From positions 372,001-436,000 of the forward strand of contig NZ_JACIEE010000005.1 in NCBI RefSeq assembly GCF_014196765.1: a DNA stretch of 64,000 bases, given 5' to 3'. Below are positions 18,108 through 28,585 of this stretch, piece after piece (position 1 is the stretch's first letter; the number at the start of each line of letters is the position of its first letter). Source of the stretch: Mycoplana azooxidifex (GTDB lineage Bacteria; Pseudomonadota; Alphaproteobacteria; Rhizobiales; Rhizobiaceae). Both the position numbers and the translations under genes were made by a program. The notes beneath the pieces were generated by a model that did not search any database, was not told where the DNA came from, and saw only the letters and a list, made by a program, of their open reading frames with translations.

Positions 18108-21100
18108 TCAGAGAATGAAATCCCCCTTGGTCAGGCCGATGATGCCGGCGAGCTCGATCTGGAAATCGGCGCGGTGGTCGCGGTCGGTGTCGCCATAGAC
18201 GATGGTGCGGTCGTTGGCGGTGCCCTTTTCGTCGAAGGTGCGGAAGATCAACTCGCCGGCCTTGCCGGTGAAGTCGTTCTTGCCGCGCCAGACGAAGTCC
18301 TGGTCGCCGGAGCGCGTGCTGTCGGCGTCGATCTGCGACACGTCCAGCTTGTCCTGGGCGTGGACGAAGTCGGTGATGATGTCACGCTTGTCGTTGCCCG
18401 AAAGCGGGTTGTAGCCGCCGTTGTTGACGATGCCGGACTGGCCGGGGGCCGAATCCTTGAAAGAGGCGAAGACGAAGGTGTCGCGGCCGGAACCGCCGGT
18501 CAGGGTATCCACGCCGGTGCCGCCGACCAGCCGGTCGTTGCCGGCGCCGCCCGAGATGATGTCGTTGCCGCCCTTGCCGTCGAGCACGTCGTTGCCCGTG
18601 GTGCCGGTCAGCTTGTCGGTGCCCGAGGTTCCCGGCTTCGTCTCGGCCACGTCGAGCACAGTGACCTTGAAGGTCTTCCACGCCTCGTGCTTCGTGCCGA
18701 TCGAGGGATCGTCGAGGCGCACGGTGACGTCCAGCGACCGGTTGGTCTCGTAGTCGAGGCTGATGCCCTTCTTCAGCCAGAGCGCGCCGTTCTTGATCTC
18801 GAACAGCTTCGCGTCGCTGCCGGCGAGAGACAGCTTGTTGTTGCCGCCGTCGGGATCGGAGATCGACAGCGTCGCTACCTTGCGCGCCGATGCGGTCGAG
18901 GCGTCCTCGGCGATCTGCAGCAAGGTTTGCGTGGCGACCAGCTTCGGCGCGTCGTTGACCGGGGTCACGCCAAAGTTGAAGGTCTTCGGGACCGGCGCCG
19001 AGCGGTCCTCGTTGCCGTCCTCGACGGAGACCTTGAACGAGGCCTTGGTCGATTCGGCGCCGGAGTGGACGAAACTGACCTTGCCGCCGGCAAGCTCGGT
19101 GCCGGTGAAGCTCGTCGCAGCCTTGCCGTTGACATAGACCTTGCCGTTCGACGGCGCGGAGACGGTGAAGCGGACGCCCGCGGCGCTGTCGTCGGGATCG
19201 GAGAAGTTCAGGTCGGCGGTGGTCAGCTTGTAGCTGCCGCCCTCCTTCACCGTGGCCTTGAGGTCGCCCGTCAGCTTCGGCGCGTCGTTAACCGGGGTCA
19301 CGCCGAGGTTGAAGGTCTTGCCGACCGGCGTCGAGCCGTCCTCGTTGCCGTCCTCGACGGAGACCTTGAAGGAGGCCTTGGTGGTCTCCGAACCGTTGTG
19401 GACGAAGGTGACCTTGCCGCCGGCAAGCTCGGTGCCGGTGAAGCTGGTTGCGGCCTTGCCGTTGACATGGACCTTGCCGTTCGCGGCGGCGGAGATGGTG
19501 AAGCGGACGCCCGCTGCACTGTCGTCGGGGTCGGAGAAGTTCAGGTCGGCGGTGGTCAGCTTGTAGCTGCCGCCCTCCTTGACGGTGGCTTTCAGGTCGC
19601 CGGTCAGATTCGGCGCATCGTTGACCGGGGTGACGGTGAAATTGAAAGTGGAATTGACCGGTGACGTCCCGTCCTCGTTGCCGTCCTCGACGGAGACCTT
19701 GAACGAGGCTTTATTCGTCTCCGACCCGTCGTGCAGGAATGTGACCTTACCGGCGGTGAGCTCGGCGGCGGTGAAGGTCGAGGCTGCTGTGCCGTTGACA
19801 TGGACCTTGCCGTTCGCGGCGGCGGAGATGGTGAAGCGGACGCCCGCTGCACTGTCGTCGGGGTCAGAGAAGTCCAGGTCGGTGGTGGTGAGCTTGTAGC
19901 TGCCGCCTTCCTTTACCGTGGCCTCGAGGTCGCCGGTGAGCGTCGGCGGGACATTCGGCGGCGGGCCGGCGTCGATGGCGTAGTTGTTCGAAATGGCGAT
20001 GGCGGATCCTGTGTTGCCTGCAGCGTCCATCACCAGGGACGTATTGAGAATGACAAGATTGGTCGCGTCCGAAATGCCTGCGGTGGGCGTGAGCGTCGCC
20101 GTCCACGTCACGCCGCCGTCGACGGATGCGAGATCGCTCAGCGTTCCGTTTGCAACCGACAAGTCCGACAGGTCGAACCCGGTGACGGCCTCGCTGAACG
20201 TTATCGTGACGGTGCTGGTCTCGCCGGCCGCCAGCAGCGTATCGGCAACGTCGATGGTGGCCGTGGGGCGGACGGCATCGACCAGCACGCTGGTGGTGGG
20301 AGCGACGGAATTCAACGCCGGCTCGACGTCGTTGCCGGCGACGTCCCGCATCGTCCCGCCGTTCGGCTCAAGCTGGCCGCCAACAGCGATGCCGTCGGCG
20401 TCTTGCAGGCCTTCGGTCAGCGTCAGCCTGAATACCAGGGCCGAAGAGCCGCTGCCGGAGACATAGGTCGCATAGACCGTGTCCGTGCCGACCGTCACGG
20501 CAATCCGTGGCGTGCCGCCCGAAGTGTCGACGGTTGTGGCTTCGGAGAGGTTGACGGTGAAGTCGAGGTTCTGGCCGGCCCTGTAGGTGCCGTTGGCAGG
20601 GGTGAGCACGCTCGCCACCGTCGGCGCGACGGTGTCGACGCTGTAAACCAGTGGTGCTGTCACCGAACTCGGATTGCCGGCACCGTCCACAGCGGCTCCG
20701 GGTACAAGAACAATCAGGTTTGTCGGACTATCAACGCCAGCCGAAGGCGTGAAGGTGGCCGTGTAGGTTATGTTGTCAGACGTCGTGAAATTGGTGACGT
20801 CACCGTTCTGGACTATCAAATCGGTCTCAACGAATCCCGTTACGGCCTCGCTGAAGGTGATGGTTATTGTCGTGCTTTCCCCCGCAATGAGCGCTACGTC
20901 TGCCATCGTGATCACCGCCGTTGGCGCCGAAGTGTCGATGACGAGGCCCTTGTTGCTGCCCAGGGAACCGGCCGCTCCCGGTGACGGCAAGGTGATAGTC
21001 GCATCCGTGCCGTCGGCATTGCGGATCGTTCCACCATTCAGGGTGAGAGCGGCAGTCGAGATATAGTCCAGGTCAGCCGACGTATCGCCTGACTGAACGG

Positions 21101-21806
21101 TATAGCTGAACGTCAGCGTATTTGTGCCACTGCCGGACGAATAGTTGATGACGCGATCCGTACCGCCGGTCTCCAGCGCCAATTGCGGCGTGCCGGTGAT
21201 GTTGACATCCTGGTCGAAGGAAACCGTTATGGCGATCGTATCGCCAGCTTTGTAGTGGCCGTCCGGTGTTGACGAGGTGACGGAAGAAACCCGGGGAGCG
21301 GGCAGCGCATAGTCAAAAGTTATGTTGTCGAGCCACATCGTGATCCGGCCGGACGTCTCCGTCTGGTAGATCTGCATGTCAGCGATCGATAGCGAGGTGC
21401 CTCGACTGATAGCGGGAATTGTCGATGGGTCCATGAACATGGATCTGTAGTAGTAAGGCCCGATGCCATTGCCGTGCAGGTTATCATCCGACCAAGTCGT
21501 TCCATCGATTGCAACACCAGCCGGCCAGCCGTTTTCATGAATGGGATTGGCATCGACGCTGATCTGGTAGTCGTAGAAATCGATCAGCGCACCGGAGGCG
21601 CTGGTAATGGTAATATCGAACAATGCGCCGCCAAAGGCGGCGTCTTCCTGAAAGTTGAATCTCCCGCTGCTGAAATCGGCCGTCCAGTTTCCCTGGGCCG
21701 TGATGGTGAAGACGAAATCACCGATCTGGAGGGAATTGTCCCCGGACGCTCCGCCCGCAGTTCCGTCGGTAATACCGGAAGAAAAATCGATCGTCGTCTG
21801 TGCCAT
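18108..21806 (-). CDS. Secreted RTX protein with Ig-like and cadherin-like repeats
   Basis: This 1232-residue protein starts at ATG 21806 (GAGGGG 10 nt upstream) and has no Sec signal. After a unique N-terminal region (about 1-170) come bacterial Ig-like domains ('[12 protein letters not shown]' recurs). Three near-identical 111-residue repeats beginning '[19 protein letters not shown]' follow, and then a cadherin-like unit. A GGxGxDxLx calcium-binding block ('[20 protein letters not shown]' and flanks; about 18480-18640) precedes an M10/serralysin-type C-terminal segment, the usual uncleaved type I secretion signal. It is probably a calcium-stabilised adhesin or matrix protein. No ABC/HlyD secretion genes are nearby. 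Confidence 0.85.
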   Translation of the reverse strand: MAQTTIDFSSGITDGTAGGASGDNSLQIGDFVFTITAQGNWTADFSSGRFNFQEDAAFGGALFDITITSASGALIDFYDYQISVDANPIHENGWPAGVAIDGTTWSDDNLHGNGIGPYYYRSMFMDPSTIPAISRGTSLSIADMQIYQTETSGRITMWLDNITFDYALPAPRVSSVTSSTPDGHYKAGDTIAITVSFDQDVNITGTPQLALETGGTDRVINYSSGSGTNTLTFSYTVQSGDTSADLDYISTAALTLNGGTIRNADGTDATITLPSPGAAGSLGSNKGLVIDTSAPTAVITMADVALIAGESTTITITFSEAVTGFVETDLIVQNGDVTNFTTSDNITYTATFTPSAGVDSPTNLIVLVPGAAVDGAGNPSSVTAPLVYSVDTVAPTVASVLTPANGTYRAGQNLDFTVNLSEATTVDTSGGTPRIAVTVGTDTVYATYVSGSGSSALVFRLTLTEGLQDADGIAVGGQLEPNGGTMRDVAGNDVEPALNSVAPTTSVLVDAVRPTATIDVADTLLAAGETSTVTITFSEAVTGFDLSDLSVANGTLSDLASVDGGVTWTATLTPTAGISDATNLVILNTSLVMDAAGNTGSAIAISNNYAIDAGPPPNVPPTLTGDLEATVKEGGSYKLTTTDLDFSDPDDSAAGVRFTISAAANGKVHVNGTAASTFTAAELTAGKVTFLHDGSETNKASFKVSVEDGNEDGTSPVNSTFNFTVTPVNDAPNLTGDLKATVKEGGSYKLTTADLNFSDPDDSAAGVRFTISAAANGKVHVNGKAATSFTGTELAGGKVTFVHNGSETTKASFKVSVEDGNEDGSTPVGKTFNLGVTPVNDAPKLTGDLKATVKEGGSYKLTTADLNFSDPDDSAAGVRFTVSAPSNGKVYVNGKAATSFTGTELAGGKVSFVHSGAESTKASFKVSVEDGNEDRSAPVPKTFNFGVTPVNDAPKLVATQTLLQIAEDASTASARKVATLSISDPDGGNNKLSLAGSDAKLFEIKNGALWLKKGISLDYETNRSLDVTVRLDDPSIGTKHEAWKTFKVTVLDVAETKPGTSGTDKLTGTTGNDVLDGKGGNDIISGGAGNDRLVGGTGVDTLTGGSGRDTFVFASFKDSAPGQSGIVNNGGYNPLSGNDKRDIITDFVHAQDKLDVSQIDADSTRSGDQDFVWRGKNDFTGKAGELIFRTFDEKGTANDRTIVYGDTDRDHRADFQIELAGIIGLTKGDFIL
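18928..19927 (-). repeat. Three tandem 333-bp repeats inside the RTX gene
   Basis: The start of each unit (coding for LTGDLxATVKEGG) falls at about 19927, 19594 and 19261, a constant period of 333 bp or 111 codons. DNA identity is very high between units, which makes unequal crossing-over likely. The ends given are approximate. Confidence 0.85.
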
Positions 21807-21900
21807 GCTGCTAATCCCCTCACGCGCCTCTTGGCGCCCCGCACGCGATGCCGCTGGCCGAAATCACGCTTACCTTGCCCATTGCATTCCTGTCGGCGGA

Positions 21901-22659
21901 TCACATCCGCCACTTGATCCCGATGCGGATCGTGTCGAAGCTCACGTCGTTGTCGAAGCGCGGATAGGCTTCGGACGGGAAGCTCGCCTGTCCCGTGGCC
22001 GTCACCGTGCCGAAATCGTAGTGCAGGTATTCCAGGCCGACCGACCAGTCGGGCTTGAAGCGCCATTCGACGCCGCCGCCGGCGACCCAGCCGTTCTCCG
22101 TGCCGCCGCCCTTGACGTCCATCAGGGTCGGCCCCGTACGGTCGTAGGCACGCACGTCGACATCGGCGAGCGCATAGCCGCCGGTAACGTAGAAGAGCAC
22201 GTCGGAGGCGGCGATGCCCGCGCGCAGGCGGGCGCTCGCGGCCCAGTCGACGTCGAAGCTGGTGTGGGTGTCGGCGCTGATCGCCGAGGTGCCGGTCGCG
22301 CCGAGGTTCATCAGCGAGAAATCGGCAACCCCGCCCAGCACGAAGGCCGTCCCGCCGAGATCGAACTGGTAGTCACAGCCCGCCTCGAGACCGCCGGAAA
22401 TGCCTGCGTCATCCGTGCCGATCGTCTCGTAGGGCGCGCCGGCAGTGTTCCAGGAAATGCCGCTGCCGCCGAAGGGGCCGTCACGGAAAGGAGCGTCGGT
22501 CGCGTCCACGTCGGCGCGGGTGTAGCCGGCATTGGCGCCGACATAGCAGCCGGTCCACGAAGGGGTGGCAGCCGGTTGGAACGGATCGGCCGCTGCAGCG
22601 GGCTGCAGGCCAAACAGCAGGGATGCAGCCATGACGGTGTAATGAACGTAGTGCTTCAA
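21901..22659 (-). CDS. Outer membrane beta-barrel protein (Omp25/Omp31-like)
   Basis: The start is TTG 22659, with GGGGGG 6 nt upstream; an ATG at 22632 is the alternative. The signal peptide ends at 'LQPAAAA'. The mature part shows 'WTGCYVGANAGYTRADVD', alternating beta strands with glycine turns ('GVADFSLMNLG', 'YVTGGYALADVDV') and 'FKPDWSVGLEYLHYDFG'. The C-terminal strand 'IRIGIKWRM' is typical of the alphaproteobacterial Omp25/31 group. It is a structural or porin-like outer membrane protein. Its relation to the RTX gene 94 nt downstream is positional only. Confidence 0.85.
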   Translation of the reverse strand: MKHYVHYTVMAASLLFGLQPAAAADPFQPAATPSWTGCYVGANAGYTRADVDATDAPFRDGPFGGSGISWNTAGAPYETIGTDDAGISGGLEAGCDYQFDLGGTAFVLGGVADFSLMNLGATGTSAISADTHTSFDVDWAASARLRAGIAASDVLFYVTGGYALADVDVRAYDRTGPTLMDVKGGGTENGWVAGGGVEWRFKPDWSVGLEYLHYDFGTVTATGQASFPSEAYPRFDNDVSFDTIRIGIKWRM

Positions 22660-22900
22660 GACATGCCCCCCAGCATTGGATGTGCGACACGGCGTGCCTG
22701 GAAGCCGGTCGAAACAGCGGTATAGAGGCTTGGCCCGGCATTCGCGAGGACGTTCTGTCCGCTATGGTTGCGTCGAAGCGCAGACACCTTCCAACTGAGG
22801 TAGAAACGACACACCGATCGGCCCGGCCCGCTTGCATCGTTCGCGTTCACAGACACATACACGTCGGCGCACCATCCACTGGTTGTCAGATTGCGTCCCG

Positions 22901-24277
22901 TCAACCGCGCGAATGGGCTTGCGTCAAGCAGCGAAAGCCTGCGCCGGGATGGTTTTCCGGCAGGCGGTCGCCGGCGTCAAAGAGGCGGTTGCGCAGGCTG
23001 CTCCCCCCATAGGCGGTCTTGTAGCGGCCACGCTCCTGCAGCACAGGAACGACAAGGTCGACGAAATCCTCGAAGCATTCGGGCGTGACCGTCCGGGCCA
23101 GGTTGAAGCCGTCGATTTCCCCCTCGTCGATCCAGCTCTCCAGCTCCGCAGCGATCGCATCCGGCGTGCCCGTGACCAGCGGATAGCGGCCACCGAGCGC
23201 GAGTTCGTCGAGGAGGTTGCGCTTGGTCCAGCGCTTCTTTTGCGCCAGTTCAGTCGCCGACTGGATCGCGTTCGACGTTCCGTACTCGATCGGATCGTCG
23301 AGGCCGTAGCGGGAAAAATCGATGCCGGTGCTCGCCGAGAAATGGGCGAGCCCCGCCTCGGGGCTGGCATAGGCGAGGTATTCCAGGCGCTTGTCCTGCG
23401 CCTCGCGGTCGCTGCGTCCGGGGATGATGGAGATGCCGACGAAGATCTTGATGTCGTCCGGCCTGCGCCCTGCCGCGACAGCCTCTTCCCGGAGCGCCCG
23501 CGCGATGGCGCGCGCCGCCGCCTTGTCCGTGGCGGAGACGAAGACGCACTCGGCATGGCGCGCGGCAAACCGGCGGCCGCGGCCCGACGTCCCAGCCTGG
23601 TAGAGCACCGGGGTACGCTGGATCGACGGCTCGGACAGGTGATAGCCGTCGACGCGATAGAACGGCCCTTCGTGACGGACCGGCCTGACCTTGGCAGGGT
23701 CGGCATAGACCCGTGCCGCCCTGTCGGCGCGCACGGCGTCGTCGTCCCAGCTGCCCTCCCAGAGCTTGTAGAGGACCTCGAGATAGTCCTCCGCGCGGTC
23801 GTAGCGCGTGTCGTGCGCCGAAAGCCCGTCCTGCCCGACCGCCCGCGCCGCGCTGTCGAGATAGCCGGTGACGATGTTCCAGCCGATGCGCCCCCGTGTG
23901 AGGTGATCCAGCGTGGAGATCCGGCGCGCGAACGTATGGGGCGGTTCGGCATTGGCATTGATGGTGATGCCGAACCCGAGATTGCGCGTCACCGCCGCCA
24001 TCGCCGAGACCAGCAGCAGGGGATCGTTGACCGGAAGCTGGATGGATTCCTTCAGCGTCAGGTTCACCGAGCTCTGGTAGACGTCGTAGACGCCGAGGAT
24101 GTCGGCGATGAAGATGCCGTCGAAGAGGCCGCGCTCCAGGGTCCTCGCAAGCGAGGTCCAGTAGTCGATCGTGTTGTATTCGACCGACCTGTCGCGCGGA
24201 TGCGCCCAGAGGCCATGGTTGATGTGGCCCACGCTGTTCATGTTGAACGCGTTGAGAAGGATCTGCTTTTTCGTCAC
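22901..24277 (-). CDS. LLM-class flavin-dependent monooxygenase (NtaA/SnaA/DszA family)
   Basis: The start is GTG 24277 (VTKKQILLNAFNMNSVGHIN), 13 nt after the upstream SfnB stop; this gives 458 residues. Bacterial-luciferase-like family motifs: 'RTLERGLFDGIFIADILG', 'NEPPHTFARRISTLDHLT'-like segment (here NAEPPHTFARR) and 'GRIGWNIVTGYLDSAARAVG'. The family oxygenates sulfur or nitrogen organics using FMNH2 supplied by a separate reductase. Being the last gene of an operon with two SfnB and a Met-type importer, it probably acts in releasing sulfur from an organosulfur compound. No FMN reductase gene is in the window. Confidence 0.88.
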   Translation of the reverse strand: MTKKQILLNAFNMNSVGHINHGLWAHPRDRSVEYNTIDYWTSLARTLERGLFDGIFIADILGVYDVYQSSVNLTLKESIQLPVNDPLLLVSAMAAVTRNLGFGITINANAEPPHTFARRISTLDHLTRGRIGWNIVTGYLDSAARAVGQDGLSAHDTRYDRAEDYLEVLYKLWEGSWDDDAVRADRAARVYADPAKVRPVRHEGPFYRVDGYHLSEPSIQRTPVLYQAGTSGRGRRFAARHAECVFVSATDKAAARAIARALREEAVAAGRRPDDIKIFVGISIIPGRSDREAQDKRLEYLAYASPEAGLAHFSASTGIDFSRYGLDDPIEYGTSNAIQSATELAQKKRWTKRNLLDELALGGRYPLVTGTPDAIAAELESWIDEGEIDGFNLARTVTPECFEDFVDLVVPVLQERGRYKTAYGGSSLRNRLFDAGDRLPENHPGAGFRCLTQAHSRG

Positions 24278-24290
24278 TGACTGCTGTCCG

Positions 24291-25526
24291 CTAGATTGCG
24301 CCGTGTCGCGGCGGGCGTTTGCCGTTGAGATGGAAATTCCCGACCGCCTGATATTTCCAGCGGACCGGATCGTGCAGCGTGTGCGTGCGCACATTGCGCC
24401 AGTAGCGGTCGAGATTGTCTTCCGACTGGGTCGCGGAGGTGCCGGAGAGCTCGAACAGCTTGTCGGCCGCGAGCAGGCCCGCCTTCGTGGTCAGGATGCG
24501 CGCCTTTGCCACCGCGATCGAGGCGCGCGCCACGCTGTCCTCGTCGGGTGCGCGCTGGGCGGCGTCCACCTCCGCCGCCGCGCGTTCGACCAGCGCTTCG
24601 GCGGCGCGCAGCCGCAGGCGCACATGGCCGACCTGATGCAGCGTCAGCGGATCGTCGGACGCCCGTTCCACCCCGGAATCCAGCCAGGGGCGCGAACGTT
24701 CGCGGACGAAACGCAGCATTTCCTCGAAAGCGCCCAAGCCGATGCCGAGATCGATCGCAGCATGCATGATCTGCGCATGCGGACCGATCGTCGTCGGGCG
24801 GTCGAACGAGGCCTTGAAGGGAACGACCCACTCCGGCTCGACGCGAACGCGCTCGAACCGGACGGACCCGCTGCCGGTCACCCGCTGGCCGAAACCATCC
24901 CAGTCGTCGATCACGGTCACGCCCTGCGCATCGCGCGGCACGAAGGCGAGATAGCTCACCTCCTCGCCGGCCTCCTCCGCCACGACCAGCGTCGGAATCC
25001 AGTGCGCATAGATCGCGCCGGTGCAGTAGAACTTCTCGCCATCGACATGCCAGCCGCCCGGCTCGCGGACCAGGCGCGTGCGGCGCCGGAAGTCGCGTTG
25101 GCCGACCTCGGCGAGCGCGTTGCCGAGACGGTCGCCCGCAAGCACGCGCTCGAAGAAGAAGCGCTTCTGTTCCTCCGAGCCCCCGACCCGGAGCACTTCC
25201 AGCGCATAGAAATGGTTCTGCGGGATCTGCGCCAGCGAGCCGTCGGCAGCGGCAACTGTCGCAATCACGCGCGCCAGCGTGACGGTGGAGATTTCGGCGC
25301 CGCCATGGGCGCGCGGCACCGTAGCGCCCCAGAGGCCGCTGGCGCTGTAGCGCTCCAGCTCGCTCCACGGCAGCAGGCGATCGGCATCGCGCGCTCCTGA
25401 ACCGCGGGCGAAATCGACAGCGAGCCTGTAGGCCGCTTCCAGCGCTTGCGCATCGTCTGCGACCAGGGCGGGCCTTGCGGCTGATATCGGTGCAGGCTGA
25501 GCCTTGGTATGGGATACGGCGTTCAT
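24291..25526 (-). CDS. sfnB: SfnB-family sulfur acquisition oxidoreductase (first copy)
   Basis: This 411-residue acyl-CoA-dehydrogenase-like flavoprotein starts at ATG 25526, 16 nt after the preceding stop. 'AQIPQNHFYALEVLR' and the C-terminal 'HDPVRWKYQAVGNFHLNG' are hallmarks of the SfnB group, which is linked to use of dimethyl sulfone and other organosulfur sources under sulfate limitation. It would be cytoplasmic and FMN/FAD-dependent. It is paralogous to the gene immediately upstream but clearly diverged. The exact reaction of SfnB proteins is not settled. Confidence 0.85.
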   Translation of the reverse strand: MNAVSHTKAQPAPISAARPALVADDAQALEAAYRLAVDFARGSGARDADRLLPWSELERYSASGLWGATVPRAHGGAEISTVTLARVIATVAAADGSLAQIPQNHFYALEVLRVGGSEEQKRFFFERVLAGDRLGNALAEVGQRDFRRRTRLVREPGGWHVDGEKFYCTGAIYAHWIPTLVVAEEAGEEVSYLAFVPRDAQGVTVIDDWDGFGQRVTGSGSVRFERVRVEPEWVVPFKASFDRPTTIGPHAQIMHAAIDLGIGLGAFEEMLRFVRERSRPWLDSGVERASDDPLTLHQVGHVRLRLRAAEALVERAAAEVDAAQRAPDEDSVARASIAVAKARILTTKAGLLAADKLFELSGTSATQSEDNLDRYWRNVRTHTLHDPVRWKYQAVGNFHLNGKRPPRHGAI

Positions 25527-25542
25527 GCGTTCACCCGCCTGT

Positions 25543-26790
25543 TCAGTTCCATTGATGGCGTGCCGGATAGGCACCGTTCAGGTAATAGTTTCCGAGAAGG
25601 TGATATTTCCAGCGGACGGGATCGTGAAGCGTATGGACGCGGGCGTTGCGCCAGTGCCGGTCGAGCGCGTGTGTCGCGCGCGTGGCGCTCGACCCGGCGA
25701 GGTCGAACAACTTCTCGCTCGCCTCCAGCGCGATCTCGGTCGTCAGGATCTTCGCCTCGGCCACGGCGACCGATGCCAGCGCGCTGGTCTCCAGCGTCAC
25801 CGGCCTGGCACTGAGTTCGTCCAGGACGCCCGCCGCATGATGCAGCAGCGCCTGGGCTGCCGAGAACTCGGCCTCCAGATGGCCAATTTCATGAATGATC
25901 GTCGGATCGTCGCTCGCCCGCTCCAGGCCGGAATCCATCCACGGCCGGGCCCGGTCGCGAACGAACGCCGCGGCATCGTCGATGGCCGCCCGCGCGATGC
26001 CGGCGTCGATGGCGGCCTGGATGATTTGCGAGATCGGCCCCCATAGGCCGGGCATATCCGCCGCCGACCAGACCGGCAGGACCTGGATCGGTGCGACCGG
26101 CACGCCGTCGAATTCCACCGTTCCGCTGGCAGTCGTGCGCTGGCCGAACGCGGACCAGTCATCGAGGACCGTCACGCCCGGTGCGTCGAACCGCGCCCAG
26201 ACCTGCACCGCGCGCCCCTCGTCATCGATCGCCCGCGTCGGAATCCAGTGGGCGAACAGGGCGCCGGTCGAGTAGAAGCGGCGGCCGGTGAGCCGCAGCC
26301 CGTCCGGCCGGGCGGTAATGCGTGTCGTGACGTGGTTGATCATGTTGCGCCCGCGCTCGGGCCCGGCATTGCCGATGCGCTCCCCCTTCAGGATATCGGC
26401 GTAGAAACGCGCCTTCTGCTCGTCCGAACCGAGGTCGCGCAACAGCGCCAGCACGCCGAAATGGTTCTGCGGGATCTGTCCGAGCGAAGGATCGGCAGCG
26501 CAAAGGATCTCGAACACGCGCACCAGCGTGACGAGCGAGAGGTCGGGGCCGCCGAATGCCTTGGGCACGGTGATCGCGCCGAGCCCACTTGCGCTGTAGG
26601 CCTCGATCTCATCCCATGGCAGGAGCCGCTCCCTGTCGCGCCGGGCCGCCTCGACGGAGAACCGCGACGCCAATGCGGTGGCCACGGCGATGGCTTCTTC
26701 GTCCGTCGCAATGCGATGGGCCGCAAGCGCCGGCGCCGGGCGCCTGCCGTGGCCGGAACGGCTCTCGCGGTCGATCTTCGTTTCACTCAT
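25543..26790 (-). CDS. sfnB: SfnB-family sulfur acquisition oxidoreductase (second copy)
   Basis: This 415-residue paralogue of the adjacent protein has the same family marks: 'LGQIPQNHFGVLALLRDLG' and 'HDPVRWKYHLLGNYYLNG'. Spacing to the permease gene upstream is 18 nt. Two consecutive SfnB paralogues suggest either a heteromer or two successive or alternative substrates. Start ATG 26790. Confidence 0.85.
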   Translation of the reverse strand: MSETKIDRESRSGHGRRPAPALAAHRIATDEEAIAVATALASRFSVEAARRDRERLLPWDEIEAYSASGLGAITVPKAFGGPDLSLVTLVRVFEILCAADPSLGQIPQNHFGVLALLRDLGSDEQKARFYADILKGERIGNAGPERGRNMINHVTTRITARPDGLRLTGRRFYSTGALFAHWIPTRAIDDEGRAVQVWARFDAPGVTVLDDWSAFGQRTTASGTVEFDGVPVAPIQVLPVWSAADMPGLWGPISQIIQAAIDAGIARAAIDDAAAFVRDRARPWMDSGLERASDDPTIIHEIGHLEAEFSAAQALLHHAAGVLDELSARPVTLETSALASVAVAEAKILTTEIALEASEKLFDLAGSSATRATHALDRHWRNARVHTLHDPVRWKYHLLGNYYLNGAYPARHQWN

Positions 26791-26808
26791 CGTCGTCTTC
26801 TTTCAAAT

Positions 26809-27462
26809 TCAACGGTTGCGCAGGCGCCGCACCGTATAGTCGCCCGCGAACTGCACGATCGTGACCATGGCGATCAGCACGACGATCACCGCTATCATCA
26901 CCGCCGTATCGAAGCGCTGGTAGCCGTAACGGATCGCCATGTCGCCGAGCCCGCCGGCGCCGACCGCGCCCGCCATAGCCGAGGCGCCGATCATCGTAAC
27001 GACTGTAATGGTGAAGCCGCCGACGATGCCGGGGAGCGCTTCGGGCAGGAGCACATGGCGCACGATATGCCACTTGCGGCAGCCCATCGCCTGGGCCGCC
27101 TCGATCAAACCCTTGTCGACCTCGCGCAGGCTGACTTCGGCAATCCGGGCAAAGAAGGGGGTGGCGCTGATGGACAGCGGCACGATCGCCGCCCAGACGC
27201 CGATCGTCGTCCCCGTGAGGAAACGGGTGAGCGGCAGCAGCGCCACGAGCAGGACGATGAACGGCGTGGCCCGGAAGCCGTTGACCACCGCGGCCACCGC
27301 ACGATTGAGCCGCGGCGCCTCGAAGAAACCGCCCGGAGCCGAGACGACGAGGAAAACCGCGACGGGAATGCCGATCATGAGCGCGATCAGGGCGGACATG
27401 CCGACCATCTGGATCGTATCCAGGAGAGCCAGCCAGAGGCGGTTATACATCGCGGCGGACAT
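26809..27462 (-). CDS. metI: Methionine-type ABC transporter permease (MetI-like)
   Basis: This 217-residue inner-membrane protein has about five hydrophobic spans. It has the MetI-type EAA-loop region '[20 protein letters not shown]' followed by '[19 protein letters not shown]' and '[20 protein letters not shown]'. It overlaps the end of metN by 20 nt. In this sulfur operon the ligand may be methionine, an oxidised derivative or another small organosulfur compound rather than methionine itself. Confidence 0.87.
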   Translation of the reverse strand: MSAAMYNRLWLALLDTIQMVGMSALIALMIGIPVAVFLVVSAPGGFFEAPRLNRAVAAVVNGFRATPFIVLLVALLPLTRFLTGTTIGVWAAIVPLSISATPFFARIAEVSLREVDKGLIEAAQAMGCRKWHIVRHVLLPEALPGIVGGFTITVVTMIGASAMAGAVGAGGLGDMAIRYGYQRFDTAVMIAVIVVLIAMVTIVQFAGDYTVRRLRNR

Positions 27463-28585
27463 AGCCCAGTATCCTTGTGCTGCCGACCTGGCCCTTCAGG
27501 GCGTCGAGGTTCTTTTCCGTCACGTCCCTTGCGGCGAGAAGCAGGGTTCCATGCGCATGGCCCTGGATGCGGTCGACGGTGCCGTGCAGCAACCGCACCG
27601 ATCCGCCGAGCAGGCCCGTCAGCCGCGACAGATCGGGCCCCGCGCCGCCCTCCCCGCCCGTGTAGCGGACTTCCAGGACGGCCTCCCCGCCGGCGACAGG
27701 CGATGGCTCCAGCCGCGCGGCGACGTCTTCGGGAATTTCCCGGCTGAGGGGCTGCAGCAGGGCGCGGGTCGCGGCGTGTTTCGGCGCGCCGAAGACCTGC
27801 CACACCGGCCCCTGCTCGGCGATGCGCCCCTGCTCCAGCACCAGCACGTTCTCGCAGATCTCGCGGATGACGCTCATTTCGTGGGTGATGAGGATGATGG
27901 TGAGGCCGAGCCTGCGGTTGATGTCCCTCAGGAGCCCGAGGATCGAAAGCGTCGTCTCCGGGTCGAGGGCCGAAGTCGCCTCGTCGCACAGGAGGATTTC
28001 CGGCCGGTGGACGAGCGCACGCGCGATCCCCACGCGCTGCTTCTGGCCGCCGGAAAGCCGCGAAGGATAGACGTTGTGCTTGCCCTCCAGGCCGACCAGC
28101 GCCAGCACCTCGTCCACGCGCTCGTCGATCTGCCGCTTCGCAACGCCGGCGACGACCAGCGGCAGCGCCACGTTCTGTCGCACCGTCTTGGCCGACAGGA
28201 GATTGAAGTGCTGGAAGATCATGCCGACGCGCCGCCGCAGCGCGACCAGCCCGCCCTCGTCCAGGTGCCCGACGTCCCGCCCGTCGACCAGGACCCGGCC
28301 CTCCGTCGGCTGCTCGAGCCGGTTGATCGTCCGCAGCAGGCTCGACTTGCCGGCGCCGCTCCGTCCGATGATGCCGAAGATCCCGCCGGCGGGGATGGCG
28401 AGGTCGATCGCCTCGAGCGCCCTCACCGTCCCTGTGGAGGAGACATAGGTCTTGCCGAGCCCCTGGAAGGCCACCGAGCCGGCGCGCGGCGCCGTTGCTG
28501 CGGCGGCGGGCAACGTCCCCGCCGCGGCCCTGGCGCGCGCGGGCTTTCGACCTGCCGCGACGATGTCCTCGGTCAACGCTGCCAT
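27443..28585 (-). CDS. metN: Methionine-type ABC transporter ATPase with NIL domain (MetN-like)
   Basis: This 380-residue protein has a 40-residue extension before the NBD. Walker A is '[20 protein letters not shown]', signature '[15 protein letters not shown]', Walker B '[16 protein letters not shown]', and the switch His lies in '[10 protein letters not shown]'. A C-terminal NIL domain (about 290-375, 'VLEVRYTGG') matches MetN, where it senses methionine and inhibits transport. It overlaps metQ by 13 nt and metI by 20 nt. Confidence 0.9.
   Translation of the reverse strand: MAALTEDIVAAGRKPARARAAAGTLPAAAATAPRAGSVAFQGLGKTYVSSTGTVRALEAIDLAIPAGGIFGIIGRSGAGKSSLLRTINRLEQPTEGRVLVDGRDVGHLDEGGLVALRRRVGMIFQHFNLLSAKTVRQNVALPLVVAGVAKRQIDERVDEVLALVGLEGKHNVYPSRLSGGQKQRVGIARALVHRPEILLCDEATSALDPETTLSILGLLRDINRRLGLTIILITHEMSVIREICENVLVLEQGRIAEQGPVWQVFGAPKHAATRALLQPLSREIPEDVAARLEPSPVAGGEAVLEVRYTGGEGGAGPDLSRLTGLLGGSVRLLHGTVDRIQGHAHGTLLLAARDVTEKNLDALKGQVGSTRILGYVRRDV

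Noticed and set aside
17976-19664. Plus-strand open frame with periodic sequence opposite the RTX gene
   Set aside because: The periodicity is the mirror image of the 333-bp repeats; there is no ribosome site and no domain.
18928-19927. Regular repeats considered as a CRISPR array
   Set aside because: The period is 333 bp with no spacers, the repeats are translated, and no cas genes are nearby.
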